Made by a program: the position numbers and the translations under genes
The notes under the pieces: model-generated
What the model was told of the DNA's origin: nothing
Seen by the model: only the letters and a program-made list of their open reading frames with translations
Databases searched by the model: none
Source: Fistularia commersonii
Lineage: Eukaryota > Chordata > Actinopteri > Syngnathiformes > Fistulariidae
Length of the DNA stretch: 64,000 nt
Assembly: GCA_037954325.1 (NCBI GenBank)
Contig: JBBMNZ010000022.1
Span: 808,001-872,000 of the forward strand
Reading direction: 5' to 3'
In this document: one piece after another, positions 57,701 to 64,000 of the stretch
Layout of the letters: each line of letters begins with the position of its first letter
Numbering within the stretch: the stretch's first letter is position 1

Positions 57701-58580
57701 AGTCAACAACAAATGTCATATTTTGCCTGGCATCTGAGTTCTCTGGAAATACATCAGCGGTTTCTCTCTTTTTTTCTTCTTCTTCTTTCTCCCTCGCTCT
57801 CTCTCTCTCTCTCCCCCCACTCTCTTCTCTGGAGTTCGTGACATAATGCATGTTACATTACACAAGCAGCAACCGAAATTCTGATTTGCACATGAATAAT
57901 GTCAGCGGGGAAGAATATCCGTGGGAGATTACTGTAAAAACTGCCTAAAGCATTTACATACCGACCAAATTGAATCCGGGACTTCAGCAACATTTCCAAC
58001 AACTTGATTATGATGATATATTTCTTTCACGCCGGGGCAGGGGACACGAGATTTAAACATTTCATAACTTTTCCGTGACCACGGGAGCCTTGATAAGTCG
58101 GTGCATTTCGAAAACTTTCTGCAAAACATTCACCAGCGACCTCCCAGCTCCTGCAAGCGGGCGTTACCTAACTGTTTGCATGGAGCTCCGGGACTTCCAT
58201 CGCTCAGGTGCCTGGAACAGCTACATAACCCGGGTTTAACGCTCCGTACAGCCCGCGGGGCGCCGGGAGCTCGGAGCCACGGCCGCAGCCCGGGTTCCTA
58301 CGTGTGCGCTTTTCCACAAACACCATCGCTGCGAGTTTATTTCCTGCGTGGAAAGTTGCGCTCCGGCGTCAACAGGTCGCCGCGGCGTCCAGAGATTAAG
58401 TTGACAGTGAACGTTGCAGCTAACGGCCAGATGCACCCACCCACTTTGAACCGAAAAACACACACGTTCGGGAGCATTCCGGTGGCTGTCGGAACGCCGT
58501 TAACAGGTTGAGAAGCAGCGAAAACAAAGAGGGAGGAATAAAAAACAAACAGACAAACAGCGAAACAACGGGGGACTTAC
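54756..58580 (-). other. First jak2 intron, 3.8 kb
   Basis: Runs from the donor at 58580 (GTAAGT) to the acceptor before the ATG exon (CTCTCTCTTTCCCCAAAG, ending at 54756). It holds short A- or T-runs, a CT tract near 57790-57815 and no recognisable gene or transposon ORF. Confidence 0.55.
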
Positions 58581-58684
58581 TTCGGTGGACGAGCCAGTCG
58601 TGCGGTTAGCTAGCCGGCTGCTAGCTTCCTAGGCCGGCGGTGGAGCCAGGACGGGCGAGCCTTGACGGCTTCCGACGGACCCCC

Positions 58685-58718
<34 letters not shown>

Positions 58719-58740
58719 GGTTCTATATTACCGCTCCAAA
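58581..58740 (-). other. jak2: Probable noncoding first exon of jak2
   Basis: A perfect donor (GAA then GTAAGT) on the minus strand ends an exon at 58581. Upstream, 58687-58720 is a (CCG)n run in a CpG-rich stretch, as is typical of 5' UTR exons. The exon start is not determined. The assignment rests on strand, distance and the good acceptor at 54756. Confidence 0.5.
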
Positions 58741-59520
58741 AAAAATAAAAAAACCTCCCCGGTTGATGACAGCTTATTTACGGTTGCAATTCATCGCAAC
58801 TTACTCTGATTTCCATGTCGCAATCGGCCGCCTGAGCCGCTAGGCGAAGCTAAGCCTGCCCAGACGGACGCTTCCCATCACGGCAACTTTATCCGTCTAT
58901 CTTGTCAACATTGTAACTTTAGCTAATGCTAACTGAAAGTGCCCGTCTCTTGCTAACACCGGTCCGGCGCCGCGGTGCTCATCCCGGGGCGCTCCGCCCC
59001 GTCCGTGCCGTGACTACCACCCGCGATACGAGCGACACATTATGGAGAGGTCCCCCTCGTCCTCTTCCCTCTTCTTCGGACACACTCGTAGCACCGCCCG
59101 GCACCGCAGCCGGCTAGTCGTTAGCCGCGCAGACTGAGCTCCGGCGAGGCAGAGACGGTTCAAATCAGTCAACACGGCGGCCTCGCCCACTATCACCGCG
59201 CTGCGTTCACGGACTGTGGGAAATGTCACGATTCCAGGCTTTCGTAACCCGAAGAAAAAAAACACAGACCTACTTTTAAATTTGCTATGTAACAACCCTA
59301 CATTGTCCTTGCCGTGACCGTGACTGTTTTTTTCCCCACCATCCACGCAAGATGACTTCGGTAAGCGGCGGAGCGGAGAAACCACTGACAGGAAGCCCCC
59401 GCGACGTTCACGGTGCGGGGATCCGTCCGGCAGCCGCTGACGGCGGGGGAGCGGGAGAGGGAGCAGAGGCGCCCCGCGTCCGACCCGGCCTCCTGCCTCC
59501 TGCCTCCTCCCTGCAACCCA
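58600..59520 (-). promoter_or_regulatory. jak2: CpG-rich region, candidate jak2 promoter
   Basis: Dense CpG content from about 58.6 to 59.5 kb, including the (CCG)n at 58687-58720, with no coding frame of its own. Transcription could start anywhere within it; a divergent transcript to the right is possible but I see no exon for one. Confidence 0.4.
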
Positions 59521-59538
59521 AAACAAGACTGTTCACGT

Positions 59539-59540
<2 letters not shown>

Positions 59541-59621
<81 letters not shown>
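59541..59621 (+). repeat. (CA)n microsatellite
   Basis: About 40 pure CA units directly right of the CpG-rich region. Confidence 0.97.
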
Positions 59622-59622
<1 letters not shown>

Positions 59623-59949
59623 GGGCAAAAGCATGTTGCATTATGGAAAAGGCATAAAAATAAAGGTTTCTTGTTGGTGCACATCCACATGGGGATGTGG
59701 AAAACTGGGAGCCGTCGGAGGCCCGACTTGATTTTTGGGATCGACGGGGGACAAAAAAAGCGTGTTTGTTTTCATCACACTGTGTGAGAAATTAAAAATG
59801 TGACATTTCTCTTTCTGATTATTTCCCATACATTTTTGGGCCAGTTTACAATGGTGGACATATTGGAGGATTATCATTGATATTTCTTGTTGATCTCTGA
59901 TAGTTGCAGGTCACCCGATGACCTTTTGGACCACCGACCAATACGATAT

Positions 59950-60190
59950 ATTAAAAATAGGAATAAGAATAAGAAAAAGAATAAGACTAAGAATAAGAAT
60001 AAGAATAAGAATAAGAATAAGAATAAGAACAACTTTATTTATTCCGACAAAATTGTTGTGCCAGAGTTGCAAGAAAAGTATAACCATAATAAACAATAGT
60101 AGAAAATTGTATAAACAGTAAAAAACTAAGAGAAAAGGCAGAATACGAAATAAGAATAAACTATAGAGTGTCTTAAGTAACAGGTGAAAA
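59950..60190. repeat. (GAATAA)n array joined to a dispersed retroposon copy
   Basis: Hexanucleotide units (AATAAG) at 59950-60028, then AACAACTTTATTTATTCCGAC to about 60190, a diverged member of the family at 14813-14981. The array is probably the expanded 3' tail of the retroposon (minus sense). Confidence 0.7.
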
Positions 60191-60889
60191 CTATAAAGTG
60201 TCTTAAATAGATAGATGGATAGACTTTTTTTTGTTTCCAACAATGACAGTAAAGGTTAAAAATGAAAATCAGAGCACCAGGAACATGTTAAACATACTAA
60301 AAATATTAATATGAAATTAAAAAAATATTAAGGTTTTTATATGAAACAGGTGGAGAAAAGAAAGGCCCATAAATACTCCATATAAATTTACATGTACGCG
60401 TGTGTGTGTGTGTGTGTATCCACACGGTATATACCATGCAGGTGGAGGGATCTTCCTAGGATTCCTCTCTTATGGAGATGTGAGATGTTCTTCCCGGGCT
60501 GTGCTGGACCTTTCCTCCCAGGTTGGTGGTCACGTGGAGATGCGAGCCCATCAGCACCGGGGCCACTTTGGCCTTCATGCCCCACATCTTCTCCACCAGT
60601 ATTCCTCCAGCTTCTCTTGGTCTTTCCTCCTGATCCTCCACCATATCCGTCTGGTCCTCCATCACACGTTTGTCCATCTGGAACTGAAATTCCCGCAGGA
60701 TCTCGGCCCGGTGGTTCTGGATCGCCCTCGGAGATGTCCTCCATCCTGATCCCGGGACCTCCAGCCCGAACTCGGGACAGATGTTCCAGTGTACGATGCT
60801 AGCTATGACGCTAACAATGCTAAGGGGATGGACACTGTGACAGGATAGCTCAGGAGGTTAAATGGCTTCAAAGTGCTTTACACTGGACT

Positions 60890-60995
<106 letters not shown>

Positions 60996-61122
60996 CGGCA
61001 GAGCTGCCATGCAAGGCGCTGACCAGGATGTCTGAAGCTACCAAGGGTTTGGTGGATGCTTCAGCATGCAGACAAGAGGAGCAGGAAGTCTAAGCACCAA
61101 CCTTGCAGGAGAGCCAGAGTCA

Positions 61123-61177
61123 AAAGGGTCTTCTTGGGGTGCATTTATTATCAAAACAAACCCCAAGAAGACCCTTT
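61123..61177. repeat. Perfect 18-bp inverted repeat with 19-nt loop
   Basis: AAAGGGTCTTCTTGGGGT at 61123-61140 and its exact reverse complement at 61160-61177. The loop at 61141-61159 is AT-rich. No known element recognised. Confidence 0.9.
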
Positions 61178-61253
61178 CCACCCACAATGTCACGAGATAC
61201 ATCAGGATGAGTGAAACCACACTAGATGGGGTAACGCTTGCTTAGTCATAAAT

Positions 61254-61610
61254 ATACTGCTCAAAAAAATAAAGGGAACACTTGAACAACACAATGTAAC
61301 TCCAAGTCAATCACACGTGTGTGAAATCATAGTGTCCACTCAGGAAGCAACACACATTCATTTTGACTTGTTTTAAGGACATTACATCAAAGTTGGATCA
61401 GCCTGGAGTTTGTTTTTACACTTTAATTTGGAGTGTGATTCCTAATCCAGACCTCCATGGGTTGATACATTTAAATTCCATTGATCATTTTTGTGCGATT
61501 TTGTTGTCAGCACATTCAACTGTGTAAAGAGCAAAGTATTTCATAAGAATATTTAATTCATTTAGATCTAGGATGTGTTTTTTAAGTGTTCCCTTTATTT
61601 TTTGGAGCAG
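61254..61610 (-). mobile_element. Tc1/mariner-like MITE, copy 2
   Basis: About 357 bp, the reverse complement of the copy at 12531-12890 with only scattered differences (for example ACATTACATCAAAGTTGGAT and CACATTCAACTGTGTAAAGA). Inverted ends ACTGCTCAAAAAAATAAAGG and CTTTATTTTTTGGAGCAGTG. Confidence 0.85.
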
Positions 61611-61618
61611 TGTATATA

Positions 61619-61950
61619 TACTGCTCCAAAAAACAAAGGAAACACTAAAATAACACATTTTAGCTCTGAATGAATGAAATATTCTTATGACATCATGAGT
61701 TCTTTACATTGTTGAATGTGCTGACAACAAAATCACACAAAAATGATTAATGGAAATCCAATGTGTGAACCCATGGAGGTCTGGACTCCAATGAAAGTGT
61801 AAAAACACACTCCAGGCTGATCCAACATTGATTTAATGTCCTTAAAACAAGTCAAAATCAGTCAGTGTTGTTAGATTTCACACAAACGTGATTGACTTGG
61901 AGTTACATTGTGTTGTTCAAGCATTCCCCTTCTTTGTTTGAGCATTATAT
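61619..61950 (+). mobile_element. Tc1/mariner-like MITE, copy 3
   Basis: About 332 bp, in the same orientation as copy 1 and opposite to copy 2, which ends about 8 bp to the left. It has small internal deletions relative to copy 1 and a decayed right end (TTGAGCATTATA). Confidence 0.85.
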
Positions 61951-62075
61951 TCTGAAGTATATGATATGTATAGAAAGAAATGTATAATTATTTTTTATTT
62001 GGAAAATTAAAAAAATTATGCAGATATCCGAACCCCACTGGCAGTCACCTGATGCACACCGAAGCCCTCCACCCC

Positions 62076-62076
62076 A

Positions 62077-62110
<34 letters not shown>

Positions 62111-62144
62111 ATCCCTCTGGTGGATCTCACAATGTCTAAGTGAG

Positions 62145-62211
<67 letters not shown>
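62076..62211. repeat. (CA)n and (GT)n arms separated by 36 bp
   Basis: (CA)n at 62076-62108 and (GT)n at 62145-62211. The arms are complementary and could form a long hairpin. Confidence 0.95.
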
Positions 62212-62212
<1 letters not shown>

Positions 62213-62589
62213 TGATGGAGGGTGGGTGGCAGGAAGGTCTGGCATGGGGGTTGGCAGATGGAGCAAGACAAGTAAAGGAACTGAGAAAGAAAGCAGAATA
62301 GAAAACGAGGGTGGGGTGCGATCACAAGGGGAAGTTGGGGAAAAGAAAAAAAAAAAAAGCAGGGCACCCTGCACCTCCACGCTGACGGTGTTTTGCAAAC
62401 TTTGAATCATCTTCTACGCTTTCTACTGGTTTCCACAACTTCCTGTCACACGGTCGGCACATTTTCTCCGGCCTTCCATCTGAGCCGACAACAAATAAAC
62501 TACAAAAACAATGAGAAAATGTGAAATGATTAAAAAGCACACAGTAAAATCCGACACTTTAAACCCGGCGTGTGCGAGAAGCTCCATTT

Positions 62590-62810
62590 CCTCCTACGGG
62601 GTGTGAATGAGAGGGCGAATAGTTTGTTTCTATACCACATGTGAGTGAATGAGTGAATAGTTGTAGGTCTCCATATTGGTCCCAGGAAAAGGAGGGTTCA
62701 CCGGGGTGCAGGTCTGGGGTGACCCCCCTCCTCTGGTCCAATGACCCCCCTGCATCTCAGGGGGCAAGATAAGCAGGATAGATAAGGAATGAATGAATGA
62801 AATGCTTGGT
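62590..62810 (+). repeat. Dispersed teleost repeat with GAATGA tail
   Basis: Contains GTGAATGAGAGGGCGAATAG, a GGTGACCCCCCTCCTCTGG block and a tail GATAAGGAATGAATGAATGA. A typical fish interspersed repeat, related to the tail at 45500-45566. Confidence 0.6.
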
Positions 62811-63062
62811 ATTCACTAGAAGACACGTGATTCACTAGTAGACGCATATTTAATTTTGTGGACTGATACCAACTCCCGCCACTAGATGGCGCTGTGCGCA
62901 CATAGTATAACATGGAGGAGATTCTTTTTTTTTTTCTTTTTGAAGAGAAGAAGGGATGAGGAGACAAATAGAGGGAACAGAGAAACATGTTTTCATATCT
63001 CCAGTGGTTTGAACAGGGTCTACACAGGCCTCCTGCGCCTGCAACCAACCACCTGCATCCAA

Positions 63063-63095
<33 letters not shown>

Positions 63096-64000
63096 TACGC
63101 ACATACGATGAGGCACTTTTGTTAAAATAGTTCTGTGTAACTGTGTCACCTTACAGTTCTGTAAACAATGCATACTATGCTTATTATCCGAGCCAGTGCA
63201 CGTGATGCTGCTATGCTGTGTCGATGCAAAGTACTGAGTATGTGGAACTCAAAACGGGGTGTTTGCTACTTGACGCATGTACAAACAAGTCCATCAGTTC
63301 ATGCATGGAGTCTCTGGGGTTCTGGAACTTCGGTCCCTCCCAGAACCTTAAGTCCCGAGGGAACACCGACTGAATGACGAGAAGATGGAACCTCCATCAT
63401 CAGGGGTCGCCGTACCTGCAGAGCAGCTGCGTTACTGACCTGATGCATGAATGGATGCATGTGTCTAAACCAGGGGGCGGCAACCTTTAACGCCCAAAGA
63501 GACATTTGGACCCGGTTTCCTCGGAAAAGAAAACACCGGGAGCCGCAATTACTTTCTGACGTCTAAAATAAAGGTACCACTGTATATATTGCTTTTTATT
63601 ACCTTTACACTTTGTATAAACAAGTGTGTTGCTTCTGAAATTCACAAAGTATTACGGAAAAAATTTAATTTTATTTATGTAATGAACTCATTTTGAGCTT
63701 TGGGCTTTCAGAGCGTGTAGCGGAGCCTTGACCCGAATTTTAAAAATAAATCGGGAAAAAAATCACTGTGTCAGTCAAGAATGAAAAATAAATATTTGCA
63801 AAATATCTTCATAAATATTTATTTTACCTGGTTTATGGGACTTCTGCTGCTGAACTTCTGCGCACAGCATCTGCAAATCGGGACTTTACCGGCCGGCGGG
63901 TATACCGGCTTCTGCCGGTGTGACGTTTATTTTGAGCGTCGAAAAATAATAAATGTAATTTTATTAAATATTTCAAGATCACAATAATCTTCCAACTTGG
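62811..64000. other. Right end of the window, no gene seen
   Basis: Contains a (CA)n run at 63068-63096 and AT-rich sequence from 63.5 kb on. Short ORFs exist on both strands but have no family resemblance and no splice context that I can support. Confidence 0.55.

Noticed and set aside
59911..60243. Leu/Ile-rich 110-codon minus-strand ORF that could look like a membrane protein
   Set aside because: It is a translation of the (AATAAG)n array and the adjoining retroposon.

Overview
This window is nuclear DNA from a ray-finned fish, most likely a percomorph teleost. I infer this from compact multi-exon vertebrate genes with GT-AG introns, very many (CA)n microsatellites, and teleost-type mobile elements (a Penelope-like element, RTE-like and L2-like LINEs, hAT, Tigger/pogo and Tc1-like MITEs). 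No bacterial operon, CRISPR array, tRNA or rRNA was seen. All gene calls come from reading splice sites and comparing the spliced proteins with vertebrate families I know; no search was run. Layout from left to right: (1) the 5' part of a very large C2H2 zinc-finger gene on the minus strand (ZNF462-like architecture), whose ORF runs off the left edge; (2) a possible bidirectional promoter region with microsatellites; (3) coq2 (plus, 7 exons); (4) mboat4, the ghrelin O-acyltransferase (minus, 3 exons), tail-to-tail with coq2; (5) about 4 kb of nested transposon debris; (6) gldc, the P-protein of the glycine cleavage system (plus, 25 exons, 1029 codons), which could be reconstructed in full with consistent phases; (7) an SLC16-family monocarboxylate transporter (minus, 4 coding exons); (8) jak2 (minus, 23 coding exons, 1121 codons, plus a probable noncoding first exon); (9) a right flank of CpG-rich promoter followed by microsatellites and MITEs with no gene seen. 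The genes do not form a functional operon. Two (coq2, gldc) encode mitochondrial enzymes; mboat4, the transporter and jak2 act in hormone modification, metabolite transport and cytokine signalling. The most informative unusual features are: a degenerate Penelope-like element in gldc intron 10 that keeps recognisable RT and GIY-YIG endonuclease remnants; a retroposon nested inside an L2-like LINE with an exact target duplication, proved by an uninterrupted second L2 copy in a jak2 intron; a head-to-head pair of Tc1-like MITEs; an 18-bp perfect hairpin near 61.1 kb; a 30-bp CCAAT minisatellite in frame with a jak2 exon; a duplicated finger module in the zinc-finger protein; and a same-frame upstream ORF in front of that gene. 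I found no convincing evidence of a wholly new biological system.
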